A DNA stretch of 64,000 nucleotides from Brucella cytisi (GCA_012103075.1 JAAVLQ010000001.1:2518001-2582000), one strand, 5' to 3'. Positions 1-9,402 are shown, counted from the stretch's first letter. Numbers and translations are program-made. The notes: a model not told the origin generated them from the sequence alone.

Positions 1-192
1 CCGATGGAAATATCAGGCAGATCAGCCTCTGTTTGAAAAATCGCGCTGGCCTGCATACATCTTGAAAAGCATGAGACGGTTTCGGGCAAAGTGGTGTTGA
101 CGCTGAAACCCGGAGTGCTGCTCTGTCGCATTGAGTCGGAAGGCGCTTCGATAGATGAACAATTGGAAACGCTGGCCCCTGACAAGTGTTGA
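1..192 (+). CDS. C-terminal end of an unidentified protein (cut by window edge, frameshifted)
   Basis: A coherent reading frame enters from the left edge (bases 2-36), shifts by one base at the A5 run 36-40, and continues as a clean frame from 37 to a TGA at 190-192. Restoring one A joins the halves into about 63 residues ending LETLAPDKC. Codon use in the second half looks like the rest of the window. The homopolymer break matches the error pattern seen elsewhere. I do not recognise the protein. It is not the acidic DnaK C-terminus that might have been expected upstream of dnaJ. Bases 193-289 hold no gene. Confidence 0.45.
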
Positions 193-289
193 ACGCTTTG
201 GGGCGTGTCGCACGAATCTGGGGACCGGTTTCGGGATACGATGTCCGTGAAAGCAAAAGGCGCGTTCCTGCCGCCGGGATAACGAACTG

Positions 290-1423
290 ATGAAGATCGA
301 CTACTACGAAGCTTTGGGTGTTGAAAGAACGGCAGACGATAAGGTGCTGAAGACCGCCTTTCGCAAGCTCGCGATGGAGTACCATCCGGATCGCAATCCG
401 AACAATCCGGAAGCTGAACGCAAGTTCAAGGAAATCGGCGAAGCTTACGAAACGCTGAAGGATCCGCAGAAGCGTGCCGCTTATGACCGGTTCGGCCACG
501 CAGCCTTTGAAAATGGTGGCATGGGCGGCGGTTTCGGCAACGGTTTTGGTGGCTCTGGCGGTTTTGCCGATATCTTCGAAGACATTTTTGGCGAGATGAT
601 GGGTGGCGGTCGTCGTCGCTCCAATGGCGGACGCGAACGCGGCGCCGATCTTCGCTACAATATGGAAGTGACGCTGGAAGAAGCCTATGCGGGCAAGACC
701 GCGCAGATTCGCGTTCCGACTTCCATCACCTGCGACGAATGTTCCGGTTCCGGGGCAAAGGCCGGTTCCCAGCCGACTACCTGTACCATGTGTTCGGGTT
801 CGGGCCGCGTTCGCGCTGCCCGGGGCTTTTTCTCGGTGGAACGCACCTGCCCGACCTGTAACGGTCGCGGACAGATGATCAAGGACCCTTGCGGCAAGTG
901 CCATGGTCAGGGCCGCGTCACCCGGGAACGTTCACTGTCGGTCAATATTCCGGCTGGCATTGAGGATGGCACCCGTATCCGTCTTTCCGGTGAAGGCGAG
1001 GCCGGTATGCGCGGTGGCCCATCGGGCGATCTTTACATTTTCCTTTCGGTCAAGCCGCACGAGTTTTTCCAGCGCGACGGTTCCGACCTTTATTGCAAGG
1101 TGCCGATCTCGATGACGACTGCGGCACTTGGCGGCCAGTTCGAAGTTTCGACACTCGATGGCACGCAGACAAGGGTCAAGGTTCCGGACGGTACACAGAA
1201 CGGCAAGCAGTTTCGCCTCAAGGGCAAGGGCATGCCGGTTCTGCGTCAGGCCGCTGTTGGCGATCTTTATATACAGATCGACATTGAGACGCCGCAGAAC
1301 CTGTCCAAACGCCAGCGTGAACTACTGGAAGAGTTCGAAAAACTTTCCTCGCAGGAGAACAGCCCGAAATCAGCGGGGTTCTTCTCAAGGATGAAAGAAT
1401 TCTTTGAAGGTATCGGTGAATAA
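290..1423 (+). CDS. dnaJ: Chaperone protein DnaJ (Hsp40)
   Basis: This is the cytoplasmic co-chaperone that delivers unfolded clients to DnaK and stimulates its ATPase. The 377-residue length is normal for the family. The J domain spans about residues 1-70 with the HPD motif at 32-34. A Gly/Phe-rich linker follows at about 75-110. The zinc-binding region at about 145-215 has four CxxCxGxG repeats ([32 protein letters not shown]). The C-terminal substrate-binding domain is complete. The frame is intact. dnaK is not visible in the 289 bases upstream, and a strong terminator follows at once, so dnaJ probably ends its transcript. Confidence 0.97.
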   Translation: MKIDYYEALGVERTADDKVLKTAFRKLAMEYHPDRNPNNPEAERKFKEIGEAYETLKDPQKRAAYDRFGHAAFENGGMGGGFGNGFGGSGGFADIFEDIFGEMMGGGRRRSNGGRERGADLRYNMEVTLEEAYAGKTAQIRVPTSITCDECSGSGAKAGSQPTTCTMCSGSGRVRAARGFFSVERTCPTCNGRGQMIKDPCGKCHGQGRVTRERSLSVNIPAGIEDGTRIRLSGEGEAGMRGGPSGDLYIFLSVKPHEFFQRDGSDLYCKVPISMTTAALGGQFEVSTLDGTQTRVKVPDGTQNGKQFRLKGKGMPVLRQAAVGDLYIQIDIETPQNLSKRQRELLEEFEKLSSQENSPKSAGFFSRMKEFFEGIGE

Positions 1424-1425
1424 TA

Positions 1426-1450
1426 AAGGGAGCCTTTTGGCTCCCTTTTT
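1426..1450 (+). terminator. Rho-independent terminator of dnaJ
   Basis: A perfect stem (AAGGGAGCC / GGCTCCCTT) with a TTTT loop is followed by a T run, two bases after the dnaJ stop codon. Confidence 0.9.
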
Positions 1451-1531
1451 GTTCTTTTCCTTATTCACGCCTTGCTTAGGGAATTCAAAGCGGCATAAAC
1501 TTGTCCAATAACGACAATGGGAGCAGCAAGA

Positions 1532-2131
1532 ATGGCAGGACAGCTCGGCAGGAAACTGGCCGCTAAGTTCGATGAGGAGATCCGTTTTTTCAAGGGATGG
1601 ATAGACGGGCCGAAAGCGGTCGGCGCTATTTTGCCGACGAGTTCCATTACCGCGCGCCGTATGGCGAGCATCATCGATACCGGTTCAGGTCTTCCGGTTC
1701 TGGAACTCGGACCGGGCACGGGCGTGATTACCAAGGCGATCCTGAAACAGGGCGTGAAACCTGCCGACCTCTATTCCATCGAATATTCGCAGGACTTCGT
1801 GGATCACTTGAATACGATCTTTCCGGAGGTCAACATCATTCAGGGCGATGCCTTCGATCTCGATAGCGCGTTGGGTGAGAAGAAAGACCAGAAATTCGAC
1901 TGCATCATCTCTGCGGTACCGATGCTCAATTTCCCGATGGACAAGCGCATCCAGCTCGTGGAAAGCCTGCTTTCGCGCATTCCACGCGGACGGCCTCTGA
2001 TGCAGATCACCTATGGTCCCTTGCCACCGGTTCCAGCCGGTCGCGGCAACTATACCGTCCAGCACTATGATTTCGTGGTGCGCAATGTGCCACCGGCGCA
2101 GCTTTGGGTTTATCGCAGCCCATTGGTCTAG
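1532..2131 (+). CDS. pmtA: Phosphatidylethanolamine N-methyltransferase (PmtA, rhizobial type)
   Basis: This SAM-dependent enzyme methylates phosphatidylethanolamine to phosphatidylcholine, a characteristic lipid of Brucella and rhizobia. About 199 residues form a class I Rossmann fold. Motif I is LELGPGTGVITK, and the N-terminus contains FFKGWIDGPKAVGAI, typical of the soluble Sinorhizobium-type enzyme. The ATG at 1532 is preferred to the in-frame ATG at 1517 because GGGAG lies about 8 bases ahead of it. The stop codon TAG is itself part of the left end of a palindromic repeat (2128-2203), so the repeat touches the gene end. The frame is intact. Confidence 0.9.
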   Translation: MAGQLGRKLAAKFDEEIRFFKGWIDGPKAVGAILPTSSITARRMASIIDTGSGLPVLELGPGTGVITKAILKQGVKPADLYSIEYSQDFVDHLNTIFPEVNIIQGDAFDLDSALGEKKDQKFDCIISAVPMLNFPMDKRIQLVESLLSRIPRGRPLMQITYGPLPPVPAGRGNYTVQHYDFVVRNVPPAQLWVYRSPLV

Positions 2132-2203
2132 TGGCCTGATTCCGACATTTGCGTCCCTCTGATACAAGCGCCGAGCGAATGTCGGAATCGCAAAGACCAC
2201 TAG
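2128..2203. repeat. Palindromic element 1 with CTAGTGG/CCACTAG ends
   Basis: The ends are CTAGTGG (2128-2134) and CCACTAG (2197-2203). Inside them lies an inverted arm, GATTCCGACATT and its complement. The element overlaps the last four bases of pmtA and could fold into a long hairpin at the end of its mRNA. Confidence 0.75.
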
Positions 2204-2216
2204 TAACTTTATGTAT

Positions 2217-2296
2217 CTAGTGGATTTTTTTCGAATTTGACGTTTGAAACAGCATCTCATTCAGTCGGGATTCAAACGTCAAATTCAATCCACTAG
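2217..2296. repeat. Palindromic element 2 with CTAGTGG/CCACTAG ends
   Basis: It has the same 7-base termini as the element 13 bases upstream but different internal arms. The arms are a perfect 16-bp inverted repeat (GAATTTGACGTTTGAA and its complement) around a loop of about 25 bases. It ends 18 bases before the start of the next gene, so it lies in that gene's leader or promoter. Confidence 0.75.
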
Positions 2297-2314
2297 TTTT
2301 GCACGAGGCTTTTC

Positions 2315-2893
2315 ATGACTGCACGTATTCTCGTCTTCGCGGGTTCAGTTCGCATCGGCGCGTTTTCCGGCCATATGGCAGATGCCGCCGAGAAGGAACT
2401 ACGGGCGCAGGGTGCTGAAGTCACGCGTATCACGCTTGCCGACTATCCGCTGCCGATCATGGATCAGAATCTGGAAAACGAGCATGGCGTTCCCGAGAAC
2501 GCCATGCGGCTCGGTCGCCTGTTTGCCGAACAGGACGGTCTGATGATCTGCTCGCCGGAATATAATGCATCGATCCCGCCGCTTCTGAAAAACACCATCG
2601 ATTGGGTCAGTCGCATTTCAAGGGATGGAGACAGGCCGTTCAGGCCTTATGCCGGTCTGACTGTCGGTCTCTGTTCCAGCTCCGACGGTATGTTTGCCGG
2701 TATGCGTGGACTCTACCACTTGCGCGCCGTTCTGATGAATGTCGGCGTACAGATCGTCACCGAGCAATGCTCGGTCGGTCATGCGTCGGTGGCGTTCAAT
2801 GACGATGGTACGCTGAAAGAAGAACGCAGCGCGAGAATGCTCTCAGCTGTCTGCCGCAGCCTCATCGCACGGGTGGAAGAAGAAAAAAGCTGA
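2315..2893 (+). CDS. NADPH-dependent FMN reductase family protein
   Basis: This is a flavodoxin-fold oxidoreductase of the SsuE/ChrR/YieF-like NADPH-dependent FMN reductase family, with 192 residues and an intact frame. The N-terminal loop GSVRIGAFS is the FMN phosphate-binding segment. SPEYNASIPPLLKNTIDW is the conserved family motif around the flavin ring. The physiological substrate (quinone, chromate, azo dye or free flavin) cannot be told from sequence. GAGG about 10 bases ahead supports the ATG. The gene stands alone behind the two CTAG-bounded palindromes and ahead of pyrF. Confidence 0.85.
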   Translation: MTARILVFAGSVRIGAFSGHMADAAEKELRAQGAEVTRITLADYPLPIMDQNLENEHGVPENAMRLGRLFAEQDGLMICSPEYNASIPPLLKNTIDWVSRISRDGDRPFRPYAGLTVGLCSSSDGMFAGMRGLYHLRAVLMNVGVQIVTEQCSVGHASVAFNDDGTLKEERSARMLSAVCRSLIARVEEEKS

Positions 2894-2956
2894 TTCCGTC
2901 TCTTTCGTAACGAGTCTTGTTGTGCGAAGAGAATAAAAATCACCACGGAGACTCTC

Positions 2957-3669
2957 ATGACGACGACAGATTTGCGCGATCAAGCATCCGGGCGCTTGAT
3001 CGTGGGCCTCGACGTGCCGACCATCGCCGATGCTGAGAAGGCGGTCGAAGAGCTGGGCGACGCTGTTTCCTTTTACAAGATCGGATATCAGCTGGTTTTG
3101 CGGGTGGTCTCGATTTCGCAAAAAGCCTTGTGGCGGCGAAGAAGAAAGTCTTCCTCGACATGAAGCTGCTTGATATCGATAACACCATCGCGAAGGGTGT
3201 TGAGAATGTCGCGAAGATGGGTGTTTCCATGCTCACGCTTCATGCCTATCCGAAAGCGATGCGGGCAGCGGTGGAAGCCGCCAAGGGATCGGACCTCTGC
3301 CTCCGGGCGTGACGGTTCTAACCTCAATGGACAATGCCGATCTGCGGGAAGCAGGTTATTCTGATGATGCCGAAACGCTGGTGCTGAAACGCGCCCTTCA
3401 GGCGCGTGAGGCTGGTATGGGCGGCATTGTTGCTTCCGCGGTCGAAGCGGCAGCCATCCGTCAGGCGGTCGGCCCGGACATGGCCATCGTCACGCCGGGC
3501 ATTCGTCCCGCCGGTTCGGAAAAAGGGCGACCAGAAACGGGTCATGACCCCTGCGGATGCCTTGAAGGCCGGAGCCAGCCATCTGGTCGTTGCCCGTCCA
3601 ATTGTCGGCGCGGTTGATCGCAAAGCCGCAGCCCTTGCCATTCTCGACGAAATGCGCTCCGTTGCCTAG
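2957..3669 (+). CDS. pyrF: Orotidine 5'-phosphate decarboxylase (three apparent frameshifts)
   Basis: PyrF makes UMP from OMP, the last step of de novo pyrimidine synthesis. The catalytic signature [12 protein letters not shown] (DxKxxD) is present, and the C-terminal phosphate-binding part reads [11 protein letters not shown] then [11 protein letters not shown]. The frame breaks at the T run 3096-3099 (one base missing), at GGG 3305-3307 (one missing) and at GGG 3525-3527 (one extra). Correcting them gives about 237 residues, the normal size. The start ATG has GGAG upstream. Three independent breaks in a biosynthetic gene with every catalytic element retained argue for read errors, not decay. 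Confidence 0.88.
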
Positions 3670-3670
3670 T

Positions 3671-3714
3671 GCATTTCCAGAAAAAGCGCGAAGCGGTTTT
3701 GCGCGGTATAATGC
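3671..3714. repeat. REP-like intergenic repeat, copy 1
   Basis: GCATTTCCAG, then AAAAAGCGCGAAGCGGTTTT, then ATAATGC. It starts one base after the pyrF stop. It is closest to the copy at 16215 and shares the core AAAAGTG-GAA-CGGTTTT of the eight-copy family. Confidence 0.7.
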
Positions 3715-3748
3715 GGTGGAAAAACTGCGAGCTAGTGGAGGAAACAGC

Positions 3749-4036
3749 ATGACCAAAGCCTACTGGATTGCCCGTGTGGATGTCCGTGATCCCGAGCGAT
3801 ACAAGGATTATGTTTCAACGGCGAAACCGGCATTTGAACGTTATGGTGCAAATTTCATCGCTCGTGGCGGCACGGCTGATGCAGTTGAGGGACAAGGTCG
3901 TGCCCGCAACGTGATCATCGAATTCGAAACCATGCAGCACGCGCTCGATTGCTATAATTCGCCGGAATATCAGGCGGCGAAGGCGATCCGCCAGACGGTT
4001 GCGGATGGTGAAATCGTCATCGTCGAAGGCGTTTAG
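3749..4036 (+). CDS. DUF1330 family protein
   Basis: A small cytoplasmic protein of 95 residues with the ferredoxin-like DUF1330 fold (dimeric alpha/beta barrel relatives). Family hallmarks are the N-terminal AYWIARVDVRDPERYKDY and the C-terminal NSPEYQAAKAIRQ segment followed by EIVIVEGV. No enzyme activity is established for the family. The ATG has a very good ribosome binding site (GGAGGAAA, 8 bases ahead). The frame is intact. It sits between pyrF and a double palindrome and is probably monocistronic. Confidence 0.88.
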   Translation: MTKAYWIARVDVRDPERYKDYVSTAKPAFERYGANFIARGGTADAVEGQGRARNVIIEFETMQHALDCYNSPEYQAAKAIRQTVADGEIVIVEGV

Positions 4037-4040
4037 AGCT

Positions 4041-4131
4041 CCGATCAGATAGGATCTGATCGGAACTCTAACCTATTATATTTTAAGCATAATCTTATCG
4101 ATCCTCGTTTCATTTCGGTCGGATTATGCTC
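4041..4131. repeat. Two palindromes, the second of the GCATAATC family
   Basis: The first (4041-4063) has perfect 10-bp arms CCGATCAGAT/ATCTGATCGG. The second (about 4085-4131) has AGCATAATC and GATTATGCT at its ends. A similar GCATAATC ... GGATTGTGCT unit occurs at 30672-30716 ahead of phoH. Confidence 0.6.
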
Positions 4132-4140
4132 TAAGATCAA

Positions 4141-4166
4141 AAGGGCCCGCAGGGGCTTTTTTTATT
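4141..4166. terminator. Probable terminator between convergent genes
   Basis: A GC-rich short stem (GGGCCCGCAGGGGC) is followed by a T7 run, placed between the + strand DUF1330 gene and the 3' end of the - strand lactonase gene. Confidence 0.55.
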
Positions 4167-4172
4167 TGCTGT

Positions 4173-5046
4173 TTAGAGCCGGACTGGCGGATCGTGCCGT
4201 CCGGCAAGCGTCAGATCGAGCAGCAGAACCTTTCCGGCATGGGGATCGGAACGGCGAGCCTCTTCGTCGAGGCCTTCATTGGCGCTGGTCACGATCATCA
4301 CCGTCGCATCCGGTCCGACAAAAGCGGGGCATGATGGCTGGCGGACCGGCAGTGAAATCGAGCGGATCAGGCGGCCTTGCGGTGAATAGGCATTGAGCGA
4401 ACTGCCGCCCCAACAGGCATTCCACAGCGTGCCTTCCGCATCAACGACCGAGCCATCGACACCGCCTTCTTCGGCCCGGTGGTGGAAGACGCTTTTGTCG
4501 GATATCGGTAATCCTGTCTCAGGGTCTGTATCGACCCGCCAGATGATGTTGCGATCCGTGTCTGCGAAATAGGCGATCTTTCCATCGGAAGAAAAGCAGA
4601 TTGAATTGGTGATCGTGATACCTGAGAACAGCTTTTTTCACGGCCTTCACGATACCACCAGATCGAGCCTGCATCGGTCTCGGCCTTTTGCCCATCGTGC
4701 CAATCCAGAACGATCCTGATGGATGCACGCGCGCATCATTGGAACGGGTAACCTCATTGTCGGCTTCAAGTGGATGATGGAGGGTCAATCGCCCGTTGGC
4801 CCGTTCCCGGATGAACAGCCCATGCTCACTGACGATCAATTGCCGGTCACGGTCGATGACGGCGAGAGCGCTGGCTTTCATGCCGAGCGCATGGACGTGG
4901 ATTTCGCCGCTGTCCCAGTTCTTCTCGATCAGTTTCTGGCCGAGAATATCGAACCACCAGACATTTCCGCTCAGTGGATCATAGCCGGGGCCTTCGCCCA
5001 GTTCTGCTACATGGTCGGCAAACAGGGTAGTTTTAACGACGGTCAC
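4173..5046 (-). CDS. SMP-30/gluconolactonase family protein (two apparent frameshifts)
   Basis: A six-bladed beta-propeller sugar lactonase of the SMP-30/gluconolactonase/LRE family, likely opening aldonolactones with a divalent metal. The N-terminus has LGEGPGYDPLSGNVWWFDI with the metal-ligand Glu. NDARVHPSGSFWIGTMGK carries the metal-site Asn/Asp. Near the C-terminus, after frame correction, a CPAFVGPDATVMIVTSA segment is visible. Breaks lie at T4 4686-4689 and T6 4633-4638 (on the gene strand, one A missing in each). Correction gives about 291 residues. The start is GTG with GGGAGGAAAAA just ahead. It is divergent from gshB and separated from it by 182 bases. Confidence 0.85.
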
Positions 5047-5228
5047 TTTTTCCTCCCGAGACGCTCGAAGCGATTGAATCCAACATAATCAACGGATGAA
5101 AGCTGATCCAGTTCAACTTCAAGCATTGTAAGTGCACAACAGACACCCGAGAACGGATTGAGAGAAAGGACTATGTTGCCCAGTCATTCCGTTTTAGATT
5201 TCCCGCAACTTCGAATCGCGAGGAAATC

Positions 5229-6166
5229 ATGGCTCTCAAAGTCGCGGTCCAGATGGACCATATCAGCACGGTGAACATTGCGGGCGATACCACATTCGCC
5301 CTTTCGCTCGAGGCGCAGAAGCGCGGTCATGAGCTTTACCATTATACGCCAGACCGGCTTTCGATGCGCGATGGCGTCGTTTCCGCCCGCTTGGAAAAGA
5401 TGGAAGTGCGCGACGTCAAGGGCGATCACTATACGCTGGGTGAGCCGATCCGCCGCGACCTGTCGGAAATGGATGTGGTGCTTCTGCGTCAGGACCCACC
5501 CTTCGACATGAACTATATCACCCCCCCCCATCTTCTGGAGCGGGTTCACCCGAAAACACTGGTCGTCAACGATCCGGCATGGGTGCGCAACAGTCCCGAA
5601 AAATCTTTGTGACAGAGTTTCCCGACCTGATGCCGGAAACGCTCATCACCAAGGACCCGCAGGAAGTCATGGATTTCCGTCGCGAGTTCGGCGACATCAT
5701 TTTGAAGCCACTTTATGGTAATGGCGGTGCGGGCGTCTTCCATCTGGCCGATGGTGACCGCAACCTGACATCGCTTCTGGAAATGTTCGGTCAGCTCTTC
5801 AAGGAGCCGTTCATTGCACAACGTTATCTGAAGGACGTACGCGCCGGCGACAAGCGCATCATCCTGATTGATGGCGAACCTGTCGGCGCAATCAATCGCG
5901 TGCCGTCGGAAACCGATGCCCGTTCCAACATGCATGTCGGCGGGCGTGCGGAACAGAGCAAGCTTACGCCACGTGAACGCGAGATTTGCGAGCGCATTGG
6001 CCCATCGTTGAAAGAACGTGGTTTCATTCTGGTCGGCATTGATGTGATCGGCGACTACATGACCGAAATCAACGTTACCTCTCCAACTGGTATCCGCGAA
6101 ATCCAGCGTTTCGACGGGACCAACATCGCAGCCCTGTTCTGGGATGCGGTCGAAGCCAAACGTTAA
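5229..6166 (+). CDS. gshB: Glutathione synthase (one apparent frameshift)
   Basis: This ATP-grasp enzyme joins gamma-glutamylcysteine to glycine. The N-terminal domain starts [20 protein letters not shown]. The central domain has [13 protein letters not shown]. The ATP-grasp core shows [14 protein letters not shown], and the C-terminus has the metal-binding segment [11 protein letters not shown]. One A is missing from the A5 run 5599-5603 (the sequence should read PEKIFVTEF). Correction gives 312 residues, typical of GshB. The C9 run 5521-5529 encodes an unusual TPPH and could contain a base-call error that keeps the frame. Confidence 0.93.
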
Positions 6167-6274
6167 TTTGTTCTCTTAACGTTCTTGAATTTACCGCTCG
6201 CTCGTGCTTAACTCTCTAAGTTGTATTTGAGTTTTACTCACTTAAGAGGTGTATTGCGTGGCGAGCGGGGGCAC

Positions 6275-7808
6275 ATGGTCGCGCGGGTTGGAACAGTTGC
6301 TTTTCAAGGCATAGAAGCTGTGCCTGTCGACGTGCAGGTGATGGTCGCGCCGGGCAAGATGGGCATGTCCATTGTCGGCTTGCCGGACAAAGCCGTGGCG
6401 GAGAGCCGCGAGCGGGTGCAGGCGGCATTGCACGCCTCGGGCTTTTCCATGCCGACCAAGCGGGTGACGGTTAATCTGGCGCCTGCCGACCTGCCGAAAG
6501 AAGGATCGCATTACGATTTGCCCATTGCTGTCGGGCTTATGGCGGCGATCGGCGCTATCCCGGCGGATGCAATCCAGTCCTATCTCGTTCTGGGTGAACT
6601 TTCACTCGACGGCTCGATAACACCGGTGGCTGGCGTCCTGCCTGCCGCAATCGGTGCGAACCGGGATGAGAAAGGGCTTATCTGCCCGTATTCCTGCGGG
6701 CCAGAAGCAGCCCTGGGCGGGTGCCGATATCGATATCCCGCTCCGCGCAGTCTTATCGCCCTTGCCAACCATTTTCGCGGCACGCAGGTTCTGACCCGAC
6801 CGGAACCATCCATGCGGCTTTCCGGTGAAACGGAACTCGATCTTGCCGATATCAAAGGGCAGGAGACCGCCAAGCGAGCGCTTGAGATCGCTGCTGCGGG
6901 CAATCACAATCTGTTGCTTGTCGGGCCACCGGGATCCGGCAAATCCATGCTTGCTCAGCGATTGCCATCCATTCTGCCTCGCCTTTCTCCGCGTGAATTG
7001 CTGGATGTATCGATGATCGCCTCGATTGCGGGTGAGCTTTCGGGTGGAAAACTGTCAGATCGCCGTCCGTTCCGTGCGCCGCATCATTCGGCGTCCATGG
7101 CGGCAATGGTCGGCGGTGGACTGCGCGCGCGCCCGGGCGAGGTATCGCTTGCGCATAACGGCGTGCTGTTTCTGGACGAGTTTCCGGAATTCTCGCCACA
7201 GGTGCTGGATTCCTTGCGTCAGCCACTCGAAACCGGTGAATGTCTCATTGCACGCGTCAATCATCGCACCAGCTATCCAGCGCGCTTTCAACTGATCGCC
7301 GCCATGAATCCCTGCCGTTGCGGTATGGCGGGCGAACCCGGTCATGTCTGCGCGCGGGGCCCCCCGTTGTCAGGCCGATTATCAGGCGCGTATTTCGTGG
7401 CCGCTCCTCGACCGTATAGACTTGCGGGTGGATATGCCTGCCGTCTCTGCCTTCGATCTCATCAAGCCATCCCGATCGGAAACGAGCGAGACGGTCGCGC
7501 AACGCGTCTCCCGCGTTCGTGCGATTCAGACCCAGCGTTATTCAGCGCTCGGTCTGAAGCCGTCCCTGACCAATGCCTATTGCTCGGCCAAACTGATCGA
7601 ACAGGTTGCTGAGCCGGACGCGGCAGGCCTCAAGCTTTTGCGTGACGCAAGCGAGCAGATGCGTTTTTCTGCCCGCGCTTATCATCGCATTCTGAAGGTC
7701 GCCCGGACGCTGGCCGATCTAGACGGGAGCGACAAAGTCGGTCGCATTCATTTGGCCAGCGCCATATCCTATCGCATGGGCGCGGAAAGGCTGGTTTCCG
7801 CAGCCTGA
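6275..7808 (+). CDS. comM: Mg-chelatase-like AAA+ ATPase, YifB/ComM family (three apparent indels)
   Basis: YifB/ComM proteins are hexameric AAA+ helicases; in naturally competent bacteria ComM promotes branch migration during integration of transforming DNA. The N-terminal lon-like domain is VPVDVQVMVAPGKMGMSIVG in part. Walker A is LLVGPPGSGKSM, Walker B is LFLDEFPEF, and AMNPCRCG follows. A cysteine-rich insertion and the C-terminal MgChlI domain close the protein. A gain at about 6711 and a loss at about 6738 scramble roughly nine residues and cancel out. An extra C in the C6 run 7360-7365 breaks the frame. Correction gives about 510 residues. Confidence 0.9.
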
Positions 7809-7815
7809 ACATCTT

Positions 7816-8558
7816 CTACGACGTCACGTTTTCAAGCGTCTTCATCCGATCACGCGATTGCACGCGAATCTCGCCATTGTTGAGAAAGAGGCATGTATCG
7901 AACAATGTGAGATCAAGCGGGTTGGGAAGCCGAACATCCTCGATCCCGGGCACGGCTTTGCCGCTGGATCAAAGGAACGGTCGATTTGCGATATACACAG
8001 AATGGTGAGCCTTCGCTTTGAAGCAAATGACCTGAGTGCCGCAATCTGGGTCGACAGGTCGGGTTTTTCTCGCTTCTGATCGAGAATCTGCAGATAATCG
8101 ACGATCACGATGGTTCCAGCCGAAGCAGCCTCGAGTTTGGCTATCATATAATCGGCGCAGATGGCATCCGAGCAATCGAAACGGAATAGATGCCGGAAGT
8201 TATCGCGATCGACGCCGAGTGCCTTGAAGCGTCCGGCGATATCCGTCTCAGTGTATTCAAGCGAAAAGAAAAGGCCGTAATTGCCATCTCGCATGGCCTC
8301 AATCATTATATCAAGGCTGAACAGGGTTTTGCCATGGCCCGGTCTGGCGCCAATCAGCACCATGCTGCCGGACTTGAGATAGCCATAGATTTCGCGAGCA
8401 GAAACGGGAGCGGATGTGTTGTTAACGAGCAGGCTCCAGCTTCTGTAACCCTCCTGCGCGGCAACGCGATCAAGCGCTTCGTGAAGTGGAATATCAGCAT
8501 CATTTGCCAAACGCTTGGCAAGCCGCTTCAGGTGATAGATAGGGGACGATAACCGCAT
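7816..8558 (-). CDS. DnaB-like RecA-fold ATPase (one apparent frameshift)
   Basis: A RecA/DnaB C-terminal-domain protein with Walker A GARPGHGKT and Walker B-like IVIVDYLQIL, followed by ILCISQIDRSFD, as in replicative helicase motors. It lacks a DnaB N-terminal domain. Instead it has about 50 residues with HEALDRVAAQEGYRSWSLLV, a segment found at the start of several alphaproteobacterial proteins. One base is missing near 7951-7955; the corrected end reads to a TAG at 7816-7818, about 247 residues. The ATG is backed by GGAGG. Its function is unknown; no primase or phage genes are nearby. It is convergent with comM. Confidence 0.75.
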
Positions 8559-8760
8559 CGATAAACCTCCTGTGACGAGCTGTCATTGCAGTCCCTCCTT
8601 GTGCATGTGCCCGAACAGTTGGTTCGATGATTTCATCTTCCTGCATGAAAAATGCTTTCCCGAACGGAGGGGAGGCTTGGAAGCAACCAGAATCGGAGAA
8701 TAACGCAAATGGTCAGTCTGCGGAACTGCTATGTAGCTTAGACAGTATGACGAGGAAATT

Positions 8761-9333
8761 TCAGCGTGGCGCTATCGGCTTCCAGTGATGGAGGACGGAC
8801 CTGTCTTCGCAAGAATAACACCAGTAATGGCCCTGAAAGGGCTGATCATACTGGCGGCTGATTGGACGTCCGGCCAGAAAGCAGAGCAGCAGCGTACCGG
8901 CACCACCGTGGCCGACAATCGCGATGTCTCCGGAGGCCGGAGATGATTTCACTGCTTCGAAACCGTCCACGATGCGTCGTTGCACATCGATGGCCCGCTC
9001 CCAGCCGTGAATACTTGCTTCGGGTGCGGAAAAGAACTGGTCGGCTACAGTCTCGTGTTGTTCGGCGGGCAGGAAGCCAGTGGCGCTTCGGTCGATCTCG
9101 TTAAAGCGGCTGTTGGTTAATGGACCGACTCTCAAAATATCCGCAAGAATTTCAGCAGCTTCAGTTGCCTTTGCTTCCGTGCTGGACCAGATCGATGTGA
9201 TCGATTGCAGTTCAGGCTGGTTGGCAAAGGAGCGCATCCGTTCAATTCCGCGCTCCGACAGGTTCCACGACGGAACAGGCTTTGCGGGATCAATCACGAC
9301 TTCCGCATGCGAGATAAAGTAGATTTTCTTCAT
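8761..9333 (-). CDS. Histidine phosphatase superfamily protein with altered RHG motif
   Basis: 190 residues with the phosphoglycerate mutase-like fold. The N-terminal strand reads YFISHAEVVIDP where classical members have RHG, so the catalytic His is kept but the preceding Arg is Ser and the Gly is Ala. The second half has IVGHGGAGTLLLC with the second conserved His. Related Rhizobiales proteins begin similarly (HPEVVIDP-type), which suggests a subfamily with changed activity and not a read error. The frame is intact. A GGGGG stretch precedes the ATG. The 200 bases between it and the DnaB-like gene hold nothing recognisable. Confidence 0.75.
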   Translation of the reverse strand: MKKIYFISHAEVVIDPAKPVPSWNLSERGIERMRSFANQPELQSITSIWSSTEAKATEAAEILADILRVGPLTNSRFNEIDRSATGFLPAEQHETVADQFFSAPEASIHGWERAIDVQRRIVDGFEAVKSSPASGDIAIVGHGGAGTLLLCFLAGRPISRQYDQPFQGHYWCYSCEDRSVLHHWKPIAPR

Positions 9334-9360
9334 ACGCCCCCAATAGCCGTATCATTGTAA

Positions 9361-9385
9361 ACAACAGGGCGCATTTCGCGCCCTG
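9361..9385 (-). terminator. Hairpin downstream of the VOC gene
   Basis: A perfect 10-bp stem AACAGGGCGC/GCGCCCTGTT with a 5-base loop lies just past the stop of the - strand VOC gene. The T tract after it is weak. Confidence 0.6.
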
Positions 9386-9402
9386 TTGCCAACCCATTGA
9401 GT

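Noticed and set aside
2957..3669. pyrF as a decayed pseudogene
   Set aside because: Every catalytic segment survives and the breaks are single-base homopolymer changes like those in essential genes, so error is the simpler reading.
5521..5529. C9 run in gshB as a phase-variable tract
   Set aside because: It keeps the frame as read, occurs in a housekeeping gene, and this sequence has many homopolymer errors, so phase variation cannot be claimed.
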